Positions 1-9,683 are shown, counted from the first letter of the stretch. The stretch is 64,000 bases of DNA from CAMDPA01 sp965223035 (GCA_965223035.1 OZ244980.1:992001-1056000); one strand, 5' to 3'. Notes: generated by a model from the letters alone, not told the origin. A program made the numbers and translations.

Positions 1-18
1 TTCCAACGCCGAGGAAAA

Positions 19-124
19 GCAGAAAGTTGGTCTCCACTTTAGCAGCGATCATCTTTGCGCCTTAAATCGGAACCGGCGCAATTGGAACCGGCGTTGCGGT
101 TCCGATTTAAGGCGCGATGATCTA
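19..124 (-). repeat. A+B palindromic repeat, incomplete copy
   Basis: Reverse-orientation copy of the intergenic A+B repeat. The A half is complete: a long palindrome built on CCTTAAATCGGAACCG and its complement, ending GATGATCTA at 124. The B half is cut down to its inner end (GCAGAAAGTTG). It lies 44 bp beyond the stop codon of the exported membrane protein gene that follows. Confidence 0.8.
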
Positions 125-168
125 GGGGAGCGGACCGGTAAGGCACATCCGCTTTCGGCGGAACGGCT

Positions 169-1992
169 CTATGCTTTCGCCGCAGCGGTTGGCGGCGGCC
201 GGCGGCGGCCACCGAATAGGCGTCTCAAGATCAGCATCACCAGCACCAAAGCGATCGCGCCGGCAATCAGCGCAATGGGATGCTTGTCCCAGATCAGATA
301 CGGGCTGACTTTGCCGTCGTACATCAGGGTCAGGTCCTTGCGCAGGCGATCAAGTTCAAAGCCCGTGTCATGCCGCAGCATCATGCTGACCGCGGCCAGT
401 TGGTCGCGACTGGCCAAGATCGCATCGCGCACTCTGGGTACCGCCAACACCTGCATGCGCCCCGGATTGTTGGCAACGACCTGTAGGACGCGTTCGCGCG
501 CCGGACGCTCCAGACCTTCAAGATAACGCGACAGTGTCTCCAGCTCACGTTCGGTCACGCCGCGCGCTAGACCGGTGAGGTCTTGATCGGCGAGCTCGAA
601 CAGGGTGTCGCGGGCGCCGCGATCGATACCGGCCAAGCGCACGATCGCAAGCTTGTCGTCGAGCCCCAGCAACCGCTCCAATGAGACACTGGTGAAATCG
701 GTGGGCCGCGCCCGTTGATAGATGCCGTGCTCGATCACCTTGTGCAAGTTGTCGCCAGCAAGGGCCGCCCAGGCTAACCCCTGCTCCAGGGAGCGCGTCT
801 GGCGCGCGATCAGCATGCCGCCGGCGGACATCTGGGTCACCGCCTGCGATAGTGTGCCGTCCCGTAGCCGGCGGTCGATCGCCGCCTCGCCTTCGCTCGG
901 CAATAACAGCGCGACCACTTCGTCGAGCCGGGGTAAGTCGCTGGCATTGAGCGTGTCGACAAACGAGCGGAACTCCGCGTTCTTCTCGGTCAGTTCGAGA
1001 ACCTTGGCATGGCCACGGCGGAACTCGTGCCAGATCGTGATGACGCTATCTGCGGTCGTGCTGGCAATCTCTTTGACGTGGGCGTTGATTTGTTCTGCGA
1101 TGGCCGTGGCCAGCTCGTCTTTGACGAGATCCTTGGTGGCCTTCGACTTCATCTCAGTTGCGATGATGGGCAGAACCCCATTGCGCAGCTCCCAAAGGTC
1201 CTTGGCGATCAGGACGAGGCCGATGCCGCCCGCTACCACCGACACCAGCCGTCCAAGCACGGAGCCGACGAGGCGTTGGCCGACCCGGCGTGCAACGTTG
1301 GACAGCTGCCGCCGGATCGCCAGGATCACCACCCCGGCCAGGCCGCCGCTGCCCTGCTTTAGCACTGCGCCGGCGGAGACTGTGGCGGCGGCCTTGTCCG
1401 GGTCGACCTGAAATTCACGATCAGCCTCGATTGAAACCGCCCCGGCTACGGTCTCCCCGTAGCGGGGGCCGAGGAACGCCTTGAGGCAGGCCACGGCGGG
1501 GCCAGCGGCATCGCTGGCGGCGAGCTCGATAGTGCGTCCGACCTGCTTGGCAACGCCGACGGCAAGTTGCTCCATGGCCGCCTTGACGACGTCGGACCGG
1601 TAGACCCGCTCGGCAACGGCGACGGACAGCGCCTGTGCCTTGCCCTTGTCGAACAGCGACCGCCCCTTATCCCATAAACTGGTCTGGTTGCTGACCTCGC
1701 CGACGGCGATGTCGACGCGCCGGTCCAACAAGCCGCCAAAGTTCGAATCGCGCCACTCATCGTCGACCAACGCCCGGTAATCGACCTTGGCAAGGCCATC
1801 CTGCAGCGCGTGTGCCGTCAGCGATTCGATCGCGCGTCGGAACGTGCCGGCATCGCGGGACCGGCAGGCGTCGTAGGTTTCCCGCGTCAATTGTTGGGCC
1901 GCGATCGGCGCGAGGCTTCCCTGCAGCAGAAGTGCCACAGCTGCTGTGACCGATACGGCAAATCTCAATCGATGGAAGGCCACCGCGTGCAC
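169..1992 (-). CDS. Unrecognised exported membrane protein
   Basis: I do not recognise a named family. The chosen GTG start at 1992 puts a signal peptide first (a hydrophobic run AVSVTAAVALLLQG, then APIAAQ as a likely cleavage region). The reading frame stays open to a GTG at 2121, but those extra 43 residues look like upstream read-through. A second hydrophobic stretch (LVSVVAGGIGLVLIAKDLW) lies near the middle, and the C-terminus carries one transmembrane helix (IALIAGAIALVLVMLILRRLF) followed by a basic tail. The long region between is helical and rich in Leu, Ala and Arg. The likely topology is a large periplasmic or membrane-associated domain with a C-terminal anchor. The gene stands alone, with a repeat just past its stop. 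Confidence 0.65.
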   Translation of the reverse strand: MHAVAFHRLRFAVSVTAAVALLLQGSLAPIAAQQLTRETYDACRSRDAGTFRRAIESLTAHALQDGLAKVDYRALVDDEWRDSNFGGLLDRRVDIAVGEVSNQTSLWDKGRSLFDKGKAQALSVAVAERVYRSDVVKAAMEQLAVGVAKQVGRTIELAASDAAGPAVACLKAFLGPRYGETVAGAVSIEADREFQVDPDKAAATVSAGAVLKQGSGGLAGVVILAIRRQLSNVARRVGQRLVGSVLGRLVSVVAGGIGLVLIAKDLWELRNGVLPIIATEMKSKATKDLVKDELATAIAEQINAHVKEIASTTADSVITIWHEFRRGHAKVLELTEKNAEFRSFVDTLNASDLPRLDEVVALLLPSEGEAAIDRRLRDGTLSQAVTQMSAGGMLIARQTRSLEQGLAWAALAGDNLHKVIEHGIYQRARPTDFTSVSLERLLGLDDKLAIVRLAGIDRGARDTLFELADQDLTGLARGVTERELETLSRYLEGLERPARERVLQVVANNPGRMQVLAVPRVRDAILASRDQLAAVSMMLRHDTGFELDRLRKDLTLMYDGKVSPYLIWDKHPIALIAGAIALVLVMLILRRLFGGRRRPPPTAAAKA

Positions 1993-2121
1993 CAGTTGAA
2001 CATATCTCAAGCCAATAAATTGCTCAGCGGTGCGTGCGCATGATCTGTGTGTGTGCGCAATCGGCCGCCGATAACTGAGCTTAGGATATACTCGATGACG
2101 ATTGAGATAGAAGCGTGACAC

Positions 2122-2840
2122 GGGATGCTTCGCTTTGCAAAATTTGGAAAAGCTATTGTGTTAAGAATGAACAATACTGTTGGTATCGACGCTTGGGTCC
2201 GACCCACACTGGGTGGTCTGGAAGTGCCGTAGCGGCCGGCGCGGCATGAGATCAGCACGTGAATCGGCGCGCTGGTCAATCATCGCCGCGCGCGCTCGGG
2301 GCGACGGGGTGCGGCGTTGTGTTCGTGCCGCGGATATTGCGTTTCTTATGCGGCATCTGCAACTTGGCCGGGCTCCGGACTGCCCGATAGCGCCGAAATG
2401 TGTTCCGAGGCCGCGTGTTAACCAAGTGAGCCACAACGACTTTTATGGTCGTCAACACAGGATAATGTGCATGCCTCTTTCTGGACTTGCGGTTGCGCGG
2501 ATGCGGGGGAGTTCGACGCTAACAGCGGCAAAAGCCCCGATATGATAGCGAGGATCGGCCACCTGCAGCGGGCGTCGGTCCATGGTGATTTGCTGAGATG
2601 GTGATGCAACGGCGATTGAAACATTGTCGCGACGGGTTGTTGAGGCCGATGAGCACACGCTCTGATGGTCTGAAACGTGCAGGGTGAACGCTCAACGACA
2701 CAGGGTTCATTAGGCCACTTGCTGCCACAGCAAGGAAATTGCAGGGGCTCTCACTCATCACTTTGTCATGGCGATCACGGCGCAAGCCGTGCGATAATTC
2801 TGCGTTGTCACGAGCTTATTCGTGTCCGGTATGACCGCTA
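2122..2840. other. Intergenic region, no gene supported
   Basis: About 720 bases between divergently oriented genes. Short open frames exist on both strands but show no family motif and overlap each other heavily. The part near 2130-2170 is AT-richer and may hold the promoter of the leftward membrane protein gene. No A/B repeat was seen here. Confidence 0.5.
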
Positions 2841-3734
2841 ATGAAGACGAGCGGGATAGCTTGCTCAATGAACGATAAATTGGTTGATCGTAGCACGTTC
2901 CATCGTGGCAGTCGGACTGGGCTGCTGTTGGTTCATGGTTTGGGTGGCACCCCGATTGAGCTTCGGTTCGTGGCTCAGGGTTTGGCCAGAGCTGGATACA
3001 CCGTTTACTGTTGCCAGCTGGAGGGGCACGGCGGCAGCTTTAACGATTTGCGAAGATCAACCTGGCGGCAATGGTATGCCAGCGTCGTCGAGGCGCTCGA
3101 CCGCTTGCGCGAAACCTGCGACGTGATCATCGCTGGTGGGTTGTCGACCGGGGCGCTCTTGGCGATGCATCTGGCCCACCAGCGCGGCCAAGACGTGGCT
3201 GGATTGCTGCTCTACGCACCGAGTTTGCGGCTCGATGGATGGGCTATGCCCTGGTACATGGACCTCTTGCATTTGGTTCGGCCGACGCCATTGCCGCTGG
3301 AGCTCAAGCTGTCCGATCGTCACCCTTACGGCTTCAAGGACGAGCGCATCCGTCGGTTGGTGCTGCAAAGCTTGATGAGCGGGGAGTCCGGTGAGGCCGG
3401 TATCGAAGGCACGCCACTCCGGACCTTCGCCCACTTCAACGCGCTTGCCTCCGTCGTTAAACGCGAACTGAGGGAGATCGAGACGCCGACGCTGATCTTG
3501 CATCCGCGTGAGGATGATGTGGCGAGCTTGTCCAACGCCCTGCTTATTCAACGAGATCTGTCCGGGCTGGTCGAGCTGGTGGTGCTGAACGATTGCTATC
3601 ACATGATCACGATGGACCGGCAACGGCACATCGTCGTGGATCGCACGGTTGGATTCGTGGAGCGGATGGAGGCCCGTTACGTTGACGTCGGCCGGGGGCC
3701 GATCAGACTGCATCGACGGCGCGGCGAGAATTGA
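2841..3734 (+). CDS. Alpha/beta hydrolase, Est30/monoglyceride lipase-like
   Basis: A serine hydrolase of the carboxylesterase/monoacylglycerol lipase type, about 297 residues. Visible landmarks in order are the oxyanion motif HGLGGTP (residues 32-38), the nucleophile elbow GGLSTG with Ser102, a likely acidic residue in HPREDD (Asp225/226) and the late histidine in DCYHMITMD (His254), which matches the S-D-H layout of Est30-like enzymes. No signal peptide is seen, so it should be cytoplasmic. An internal ATG at 2868 is an alternative start. A diverged paralogue lies 458 bp downstream in the same direction. The substrate is unknown; short-chain esters or monoglycerides are the family norm. Confidence 0.85.
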   Translation: MKTSGIACSMNDKLVDRSTFHRGSRTGLLLVHGLGGTPIELRFVAQGLARAGYTVYCCQLEGHGGSFNDLRRSTWRQWYASVVEALDRLRETCDVIIAGGLSTGALLAMHLAHQRGQDVAGLLLYAPSLRLDGWAMPWYMDLLHLVRPTPLPLELKLSDRHPYGFKDERIRRLVLQSLMSGESGEAGIEGTPLRTFAHFNALASVVKRELREIETPTLILHPREDDVASLSNALLIQRDLSGLVELVVLNDCYHMITMDRQRHIVVDRTVGFVERMEARYVDVGRGPIRLHRRRGEN

Positions 3735-3781
3735 ACGATCTGGTCGGTGCATGTCAGTGGCCGCGCCTCAGCACGCTGGGG

Positions 3782-3864
3782 CACGATGATCGCTCTTCAA
3801 GTGTCGAGTAACGTTCTGCTTTTCACCGGGATCGTTCCGAGGCCGATGACAAGCAGTTGCTCTA
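3782..3864 (+). repeat. Degenerate B repeat with remnant of A
   Basis: A decayed copy of the intergenic repeat between the two hydrolase genes: GATGATCGCTCTT (inner end of A) is followed by a mutated B palindrome ending GTTGCTCTA. Several changes from the consensus mark it as an old copy. The rest of 3735-4192 holds no supported gene. Confidence 0.7.
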
Positions 3865-4192
3865 ACGCCGCTACGTGACCGGTTGGCCTGCAGCGCAATG
3901 CAGCTCGATCTGGTCATGCGCGCTTGGTCCCGGTGGATTGTCGCCCGCCGGTCGGGTTACGGCGCCGCCCTCGCGCCAGCGCGCAGAGCAAGGGCGGTCT
4001 GACGGCGGTGGTGTGTGGAACCGGGTTGGACTGTCCGAGCGGCAACGGATGTGGCGAATGGCGTGCGGGGCGACCTCGGTTGCATCATGGCTTGCTCGGA
4101 CCAACGGGCGGCCGGTAAGAGCTTGTCAAGCGGGGACACAATCGGTCTATGATGAGGGTTCCGACCCCGTCTGACCAGCCAGTTGGAAACAG

Positions 4193-5119
4193 GTGCCGCC
4201 AAACGTGCCATCGCAAACGCGGCAGCTGACGCGTGCCATGGCAGAGGTATCGAAATTCGGCGTTGAGATCGCCGACATCAAAGTCGACGGCGGGAGCCTC
4301 GGGTTCCTCCTCATTCATCGCTTAGGCGGCACGCCGTCCGATCTGGGCTATATTGCGCACGGCTTAGCTCGGGCCGGCCATAGTGTGCGCTGCCCGCTGC
4401 TTTACGGCCACGGTGGCTCCCCCTCGCTGCTGGGGGCAACGACTTGGTCCGATTGGTATGGGACGGTGCTTCGGGCCCATGCAGACTTGGTGCGTCGGTG
4501 CGACATGATCGTGATCGGCGGGCTGGGCGTTGGTGCGCTGCTTGCCTTGAACCTGGCGGCAGATCACGGCGATACCGTGCATGGATTGACGTTGTTTGCG
4601 CCGACGTTTTGGCCGAACGGCTGGGCCATGCCATGGTATGGAAAGGTGCTGCGGCATATCGGCAGCAAGCGGCTGGCCAATTTGTTTCGGCTCGACGAGC
4701 GACCACCGTTTGGTCTCAAGGACGAAGACTTGCGACAACAGGTGCTGGAGCGGCGGCTGGCCGAAGGCCGGTCTCTGGACGACGTCAACGGACGGTTTGG
4801 CGGGACTCTGCTCGAGGTGAAATGGCTCGCCGATCAGGTGACACCGCGGCTCGGGGAGGTTGCACAGCCCTGCCTCGTCTTCCACCCGCGCTTCGATGAT
4901 CGCAGCCAGTTGGGCGCCAGCGAACTGCTGCAATTACGGCTCGGCGGCATCGTCGATCTGGTGGTACTGGAGGACAGCTACCATCTGGTGACCTTGGATC
5001 GCCAACGCGACCTCGTTTTGCAGCGCGTTGTGGCGTTCGGTGGTGCTTTGCCACACATCATTCGGCAAAGCCGATCGCCGACCTCCTTGCGCGACGCTCA
5101 ACTCGATTTGCCGGAATGA
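4193..5119 (+). CDS. Alpha/beta hydrolase paralogue lacking nucleophile Ser
   Basis: This is clearly a paralogue of the upstream hydrolase: shared blocks include LGGTP, YGHGG, GWAMPWY, FHPR, and EDSYHLVTLDRQR near the C-terminus. The nucleophile elbow, however, reads GGLGVG (Gly112 where the paralogue has Ser102), and the oxyanion motif reads HRLGGTP instead of HGLGGTP. The late His (SYHLVTLD) and an acidic HPRFDD are kept. It is therefore either a non-catalytic pseudoenzyme or uses another mechanism. The frame is intact and as long as its paralogue, so it is not an obvious pseudogene. The start is taken as GTG at 4193; ATG at 4238 is possible. No signal peptide. Confidence 0.8.
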   Translation: MPPNVPSQTRQLTRAMAEVSKFGVEIADIKVDGGSLGFLLIHRLGGTPSDLGYIAHGLARAGHSVRCPLLYGHGGSPSLLGATTWSDWYGTVLRAHADLVRRCDMIVIGGLGVGALLALNLAADHGDTVHGLTLFAPTFWPNGWAMPWYGKVLRHIGSKRLANLFRLDERPPFGLKDEDLRQQVLERRLAEGRSLDDVNGRFGGTLLEVKWLADQVTPRLGEVAQPCLVFHPRFDDRSQLGASELLQLRLGGIVDLVVLEDSYHLVTLDRQRDLVLQRVVAFGGALPHIIRQSRSPTSLRDAQLDLPE

Positions 5120-5347
5120 ACCGCCGTCCTGTTCCACCGACGCCGACCATCGGTCGTCATCGTAGGGCACGCGTCAGGCTGATGGCGCCGGCGATCATCG
5201 ATCGCGGCGCGGCTTCGGCGCCGAGATCATGTCGCCTTGGCCGGCTTCGCCTTGCCGGCCTGTTCGCCCAGCCGTTCCACCCGATGGCATGATGTAGTTG
5301 GTGGATGGGTGGGGAGCTGCTGCGGGACGCTCATACGCGAAGCGCCC
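5120..5347. other. Intergenic region with decayed type C repeat
   Basis: Between convergent genes. It contains a diverged copy of the GC-rich type C sequence (CGTTCCACCCGATGGCATGATG then GGTGGATGGGTGGGGAGC, both changed from consensus), immediately before a full A+B unit. No gene supported. Confidence 0.5.
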
Positions 5348-5484
5348 TAGATCATCGCGCCTTAAATCGGAACCGCAAAGCCGGTTCCGATTTTAGGCGC
5401 AAAGATGATCGCTCTTAAAGTGTAGAGCAACTTTCTGCCTTTAATCGGGATCGTTCCGATTCCGATTAAAGGCAGGTTGCTCTA
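5348..5484 (+). repeat. A+B composite palindromic repeat (MITE-like)
   Basis: Full composite unit. It begins TAGATCATCGCG and ends GGTTGCTCTA, with TA at both ends. The A half is the short variant with ACCGCAAAGCCGGT at its centre; the B half has the palindrome CTTTAATCGGGATCG with its complement. It lies between convergent genes, 16 bp past the stop codon of the leftward DUF2147 gene. Confidence 0.85.
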
Positions 5485-5500
5485 GGGTGGGTCCAAGCGC

Positions 5501-6061
5501 TCAACCGGGAATTTGGCAGCGTGGCAAATTTTCTGGGGCGCGCCGCCAATAAAGCGTCTTGCTGAGAAACTTGACCCCGAGATAGCCGGTGACTTGCAGC
5601 ACGTCTGCGGACCGCAGCCTCAGCTCGACATCGTACCGCTTGCCGACCTTGGGGTCGTAAATCCACCCGTTGTCCCAACTTCCGCTCTGCTGGGGTCGCA
5701 AGTTTCCGATCACAGGCAGCCCGCAGATCGGCCGCGTACGCCGGCGCGGCTCTGGATTGTAACCATCTCGCAGCGGCCGGCCATACCGGTCATTGGGGGA
5801 GCGCAACCACGCGATGCGGCCGCACAAGCTTCTGCCACAGGGCAGAATCTCTACGGCCCCCTTGCCGGTATCGTCGAACCAGACCCCCACATAACCGGCC
5901 GCCCGCTGGTTCGCCGCATCGTTGCTTGCACCTTGGGCCAACGCTCCTACGGGCGTGAGAAGCAACATCGCCAACAGCGACACCCGCCGTCGGCGCAGCA
6001 GCCGAACGTGGCCTGTGGCTGCCGGCTGGATGGGGGGCGAACAGACCATGAACCTGAGCAT
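5501..6061 (-). CDS. DUF2147 family exported protein
   Basis: A secreted protein of the DUF2147 family. After a basic stretch and signal peptide (SLLAMLLLTPVGALAQG) come the family hallmarks: GYVGVWFDDTGKGAVEI, a cysteine-containing LCGRIAWL, then DNGWIYDPKVGKRYDVEL and LQVTGYLGVKFLSKTLYW. Family members are small periplasmic beta-rich proteins of unknown function. The start at 6061 is well supported: AAGGAG lies about 8 bases before the ATG on the minus strand. The gene appears monocistronic, with a repeat right after it. Confidence 0.88.
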   Translation of the reverse strand: MLRFMVCSPPIQPAATGHVRLLRRRRVSLLAMLLLTPVGALAQGASNDAANQRAAGYVGVWFDDTGKGAVEILPCGRSLCGRIAWLRSPNDRYGRPLRDGYNPEPRRRTRPICGLPVIGNLRPQQSGSWDNGWIYDPKVGKRYDVELRLRSADVLQVTGYLGVKFLSKTLYWRRAPENLPRCQIPG

Positions 6062-6672
6062 ACGGATTTCTCCTTACTTAGGACGTCCGATGGGCCGATA
6101 GCAAGCCCGACCGGCAGGCTATCGGTGCGCTGTCATCCCGCTTGACCTGTGCTTAATCTGGGAAAGCTGTAAATGGGGTAAGCATGTGGCGAAACATATC
6201 GCTGCTCGCTCCTACTGCAAGGTGGTCAGACCCACATCGACGTCTTATATAGAGGCGCGGAGGCTAGCGGCGCGATCCCATCCAATCGGGCGCGCCGGGG
6301 GACTTCGTTTGGGCGCGGGCGTTGGCCGGCAGCGACGATGCTCGGTGCAGGTGCTGCGATGCCGCTGCTGGAGCGGTGCGAGCGATCGCTCGGGCCGAAC
6401 CGTTCGGCAGCGGAGAGCGCGGGCAGGTGGTGAACATGAGCCGCCATCGACATCAACGCCGGCAGCAACAGAATGATTATGAACTTCGATCGTCTAAGCT
6501 GCTGTAATCGTGTAACCTAATGTTTTGACAGTTCTGACCAGCCGGCAGATTTGGGTGGTTGAGCAGCTGGGTCGCAGAGAACGTTCTGCAAGCCTGATCC
6601 AACACCCGGGATGGGGCGGGCCGGTTGATAAGCATTCATTCAGTAACCGCAACAATGGTGTTGACGTAGCCG
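6062..6672. other. Divergent intergenic region, no gene supported
   Basis: About 610 bases between the leftward DUF2147 gene and the rightward ABC operon. The short frames have no recognisable motif. A TTGACA hexamer at 6525-6530 could be a -35 element for the ABC operon, but no convincing -10 follows at the right distance. Confidence 0.4.
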
Positions 6673-7803
6673 ATGATCCTGACCCTGGCCATTCGCAACC
6701 TGTTTCACGACCGTGTCCGCCTGGCGGTGACGCTGGTCGGTATCCTGTTCTCGGTTGTGCTCGTGGCCGTGCAATTGGGCTTGTATTTCGGCGCCCGAAA
6801 AATGATCGTCGGGATGGTCGACAACGCAAACGGTGAATTATGGGTCACCGCGTACGGGGCCAAGAGCTTCGAAGAGGGCGGCATTCGGCTCACGCCGTCT
6901 GACCGGCATGCGGCGCTGGTGGTGCCTGGCGTCACCGCGGCGGTCCCGATCATCGCCAGTTTTGGTGAGTGGCGCAAACCCGCTGGCGGATCGACCATCT
7001 CCATCCTGGTCGGTACCAATGCGCAGGACGATGGGCTCAAGGCATGGAATCTAACGGTCGGCAATCAGCGCACCATCGAGGCGCCCGATGGCGTCGCTGT
7101 CGACCGGTCGTATCTTCGGGACTTAGGCATCGACAGGTTGGGCCAATTGGCGCAGCTTGAGCGGGGGCGGGTGCGGGTTACCGCTATCACCGAAGGTATC
7201 CGCTCGTTCACCATGGCACCATACGTGTTCACCACGCTCAACCGGGCGCGCTCGCTGCTCGGCATTCCGGGTGAAAACTTTTCATACCTTCTGATCCAGA
7301 CTGAACCCGGAGTCGACCTGCAGCGCGTCCGCTCCGACCTGCAGGCAAGATTGCCGGACCATGAGGTGTTGACCAAAGCGGAATTCCGTAATCGCAACTT
7401 GGCGCAATGGCTTTATTCTACCGGAGCGGGCGTCGCATTGATCGGTGGCGCGCTGCTGGGATTGTTGGTTGGAACCGTGATTGTGGCCCAGACCCTTTAT
7501 TCAAGTACCAAGGATCACCTTACTGAGTTTGCCACGCTGAGGGCGCTCGGGTCCTCGGCTGGATACATCCACCGTGTGATCTTAACGCAGGCTGCGTTGA
7601 GCGCCGTGATCGGTTATGCGTTAGGCATGGCAATTTCACTGGTCATCACCATGTTCAGCGAGGCTACGGCTTTGCCGATCGCCATGTCGCCGTGGCTGGC
7701 CGCGGCACTGTTTGTCGTCACGATTGGCATGTGTGCCGTTTCGGCCATTTCCGCGATCGTCAAGGTCACCAAGATCGATCCAGCCATGGTGTTCAGCCGA
7801 TGA
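6673..7803 (+). CDS. devC: ABC exporter permease, DevC/FtsX type
   Basis: The membrane subunit of a three-part ABC exporter. The N-terminus (LTLAIRNLFHDRVRLAVTLVGILFSVVLVAVQ) is one transmembrane helix, followed by a periplasmic domain of about 220 residues and three helices from residue 250 on, the FtsX/MacB-permease layout. FATLRALGSS is the cytoplasmic coupling region usual in this family. Length (376) fits DevC. Its ATG lacks a strong ribosome site. The stop overlaps the start of the ATPase gene (ATGA), so the subunits are translationally coupled. The substrate is unknown; DevC is known from cyanobacterial heterocyst glycolipid export, but the family is broader. Confidence 0.85.
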   Translation: MILTLAIRNLFHDRVRLAVTLVGILFSVVLVAVQLGLYFGARKMIVGMVDNANGELWVTAYGAKSFEEGGIRLTPSDRHAALVVPGVTAAVPIIASFGEWRKPAGGSTISILVGTNAQDDGLKAWNLTVGNQRTIEAPDGVAVDRSYLRDLGIDRLGQLAQLERGRVRVTAITEGIRSFTMAPYVFTTLNRARSLLGIPGENFSYLLIQTEPGVDLQRVRSDLQARLPDHEVLTKAEFRNRNLAQWLYSTGAGVALIGGALLGLLVGTVIVAQTLYSSTKDHLTEFATLRALGSSAGYIHRVILTQAALSAVIGYALGMAISLVITMFSEATALPIAMSPWLAAALFVVTIGMCAVSAISAIVKVTKIDPAMVFSR

Positions 7804-8552
7804 GCCAAGCAGCCGTTCTCGAGGCGCGGAAGATCGTTAAGGAGCTTGGCCAAGGCGCTGGCAAAGTGCGGGCGTTGAAGGGCGTCGATCTCACGCTGCA
7901 TGCCGGTGAACTAACGCTTTTGATGGGGCCATCCGGCAGCGGCAAGACCACTTTGTTGTCAGTGCTGGGTTGTATCCTGACGCCCACGTCGGGGTCGGTG
8001 ACGATCGCCGATCAACGGGTGGACGGTCTACCGCCGGAGGAGCTGGCCGCGATCAGGCGCAAGTACGTCGGCTTTATCTTCCAATCCTACAATCTGTTTC
8101 CGACGCTGACGGCCATGGAGAACGTGCGTTTGGCCTTGGACGTGCGTGGGTTTGGGACAAAGCAGACCTATATCAAGGCGGAAACGGCGTTGCGCGAGGT
8201 CGGTCTCGGCCATCGGCTCAACAGCTATCCGGGCAATATGTCGGGCGGTGAACAGCAGCGGGTGGCGGTCGCGCGGGCGCTGGCCGGCGAGCCTGCCGTT
8301 ATGCTCGCCGATGAGCCCACCGCCGCGCTCGACAGTGAAAATGGCCACGCGGTTATGGCGCTGTTGTCGCGCATCGCGCGTGACAAGGGCCGAGCTGTGT
8401 TGGCGGTTACCCACGATCCGCGAACCCATGCTTACGCCGATCGCATCGTTCGCATTGAGGACGGCTTGATCACCGGGGAAGAGCGGCAGGTTGAATCGCG
8501 CAAGAACGTAACTCGCTACGATCGAACAAAAAGGCGCAAAGCGCATGGCTAA
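7800..8552 (+). CDS. devA: ABC exporter ATP-binding protein, DevA/LolD type
   Basis: ATPase subunit of the exporter. Walker A is GPSGSGKT (residues 43-50), the Q-loop is in FIFQSYNLFPTLTAMENV, the signature is MSGGEQQRV, Walker B is VMLADEPTAALD and the switch histidine is in AVTHD. NLFPTLTA followed by ENV is typical of the MacB/LolD/DevA class that serves FtsX-type permeases. The frame extends upstream into the permease gene; the start at 7800 is chosen because ATGA overlaps the permease stop. The last 8 bases overlap the next gene. Confidence 0.9.
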   Translation: MSQAAVLEARKIVKELGQGAGKVRALKGVDLTLHAGELTLLMGPSGSGKTTLLSVLGCILTPTSGSVTIADQRVDGLPPEELAAIRRKYVGFIFQSYNLFPTLTAMENVRLALDVRGFGTKQTYIKAETALREVGLGHRLNSYPGNMSGGEQQRVAVARALAGEPAVMLADEPTAALDSENGHAVMALLSRIARDKGRAVLAVTHDPRTHAYADRIVRIEDGLITGEERQVESRKNVTRYDRTKRRKAHG

Positions 8553-9675
8553 GTTGAACTCAACGTTTGCCGCGCTTGTCGTGGCTGCGGTCGCTGCCGG
8601 CGGCATCGCGTTCGCCGTGGAGCATTGGCGCAACCTCCGTCTGGCGCAGGGGGCAAGTGCCTCGAAAACCGCGACCCTGTCGACCGCCGCTCCGACGCCG
8701 GAAATTGTGCTCGGAGCGGGCAAGACCCAATGGAGCGCCTCGGCGCCGGGACGGGTTGAGCCGCAGGACGGGTTGGTTCGGATTGGGGCGCAGGCGCCGG
8801 GCAAGGTCACCCAAGTCTTGGTGGAAATGAACGACAGCGTGCAAGCCGGCGACCTGTTGGCGATGCTGGATGACGATGATGCGCTCGCCCGGGTCGAGGC
8901 CGGTGTGGCGGAGGCCGCCGTCCGCCACCGCGAGCGCGATGAGGAGGAGGCAAAGGGGCTTGCCGCGAAGCGCCGCCAGGCCGAAGACGATGCCTATCAG
9001 GCCGAGCGTGCGCGGTTCACAGCCCGTATGCAGCTCGATCAGCTGCAGTTGCTCGCCGCAAAGGGCGCGCGACAGGATGCCGAGATCAAGGCTGCGCGCG
9101 ACGCGCTGAACAGCGCGGAAGAGCGGGTGGTGAAACGCAAAGCGGCGTTGAATAAGCTGCAGAGCGATCCTCAGATGCCGTTGCCTTCGCGGATGGAATC
9201 CTCGCTGGCGTTGGCCCGCGCCGAGTTGGCGGTGGCCGAGGCCGGCATGCATCGGACCCGCATCCGCGCGCCCAGCGATGGTACCATCCTCAAAGCCGAC
9301 ACGCATAAGGGCGAAACGGTCACGCCATCGCCGGAGAACGTGCTGTTTGTGGTCGGTGATCTTTCCGCCTTGCGCATTCGGGCCGAGATCGAAGAACGGG
9401 ACATCGGCAAAATTCGCGTCGGACAGAAGGTGTTGGCGCGTACCGACGCGTTTCCTGGTGAAACGTTTACCGGCAAGGTCGACAAGGTCGCCCGTGCCCT
9501 CGGGCCGCCGCAGATCCCCAACAAGGGTCGCGTGCGGCTGGCCGATCGTGAGGTGCTGCAAGTCCTGATCAATTTGGACGCCCGCACAACGCTGCTGCCA
9601 GGCATGCGGGTGGATGTGTTTTTCCAACCGGACAAGGTTGGCGCCAACGCCACCGAAGCGGTCAAGACCAACTGA
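8545..9675 (+). CDS. devB: HlyD-family periplasmic adaptor, DevB type
   Basis: The membrane fusion protein of the exporter. One N-terminal anchor helix (about residues 8-27) is followed by a lipoyl-like half (PGRVEPQDGLVRIGAQAPG), a long helical hairpin with many Glu, Arg and Ala (about 115-225), the second lipoyl half (RTRIRAPSDGTIL) and a beta-barrel domain (ALRIRAEIEERDIGKIRVGQ). It bridges the inner-membrane ABC complex to an outer-membrane channel; no TolC-like gene lies nearby, so a shared channel is likely. It overlaps the ATPase gene by 8 bases, completing the devC-devA-devB order. Confidence 0.87.
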   Translation: MAKLNSTFAALVVAAVAAGGIAFAVEHWRNLRLAQGASASKTATLSTAAPTPEIVLGAGKTQWSASAPGRVEPQDGLVRIGAQAPGKVTQVLVEMNDSVQAGDLLAMLDDDDALARVEAGVAEAAVRHRERDEEEAKGLAAKRRQAEDDAYQAERARFTARMQLDQLQLLAAKGARQDAEIKAARDALNSAEERVVKRKAALNKLQSDPQMPLPSRMESSLALARAELAVAEAGMHRTRIRAPSDGTILKADTHKGETVTPSPENVLFVVGDLSALRIRAEIEERDIGKIRVGQKVLARTDAFPGETFTGKVDKVARALGPPQIPNKGRVRLADREVLQVLINLDARTTLLPGMRVDVFFQPDKVGANATEAVKTN

Positions 9676-9683
9676 TCCGCCCA

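Noticed and set aside
2180..2545. Rightward frame of 121 codons in the 2.1-2.8 kb gap
   Set aside because: No motif, no ribosome site, several overlapping frames on the other strand; reads like random GC-rich open frame.
8560..9627. A 355-codon minus-strand frame across the HlyD-type gene
   Set aside because: Antisense shadow; rich in His, Gln and Arg with no family motif.
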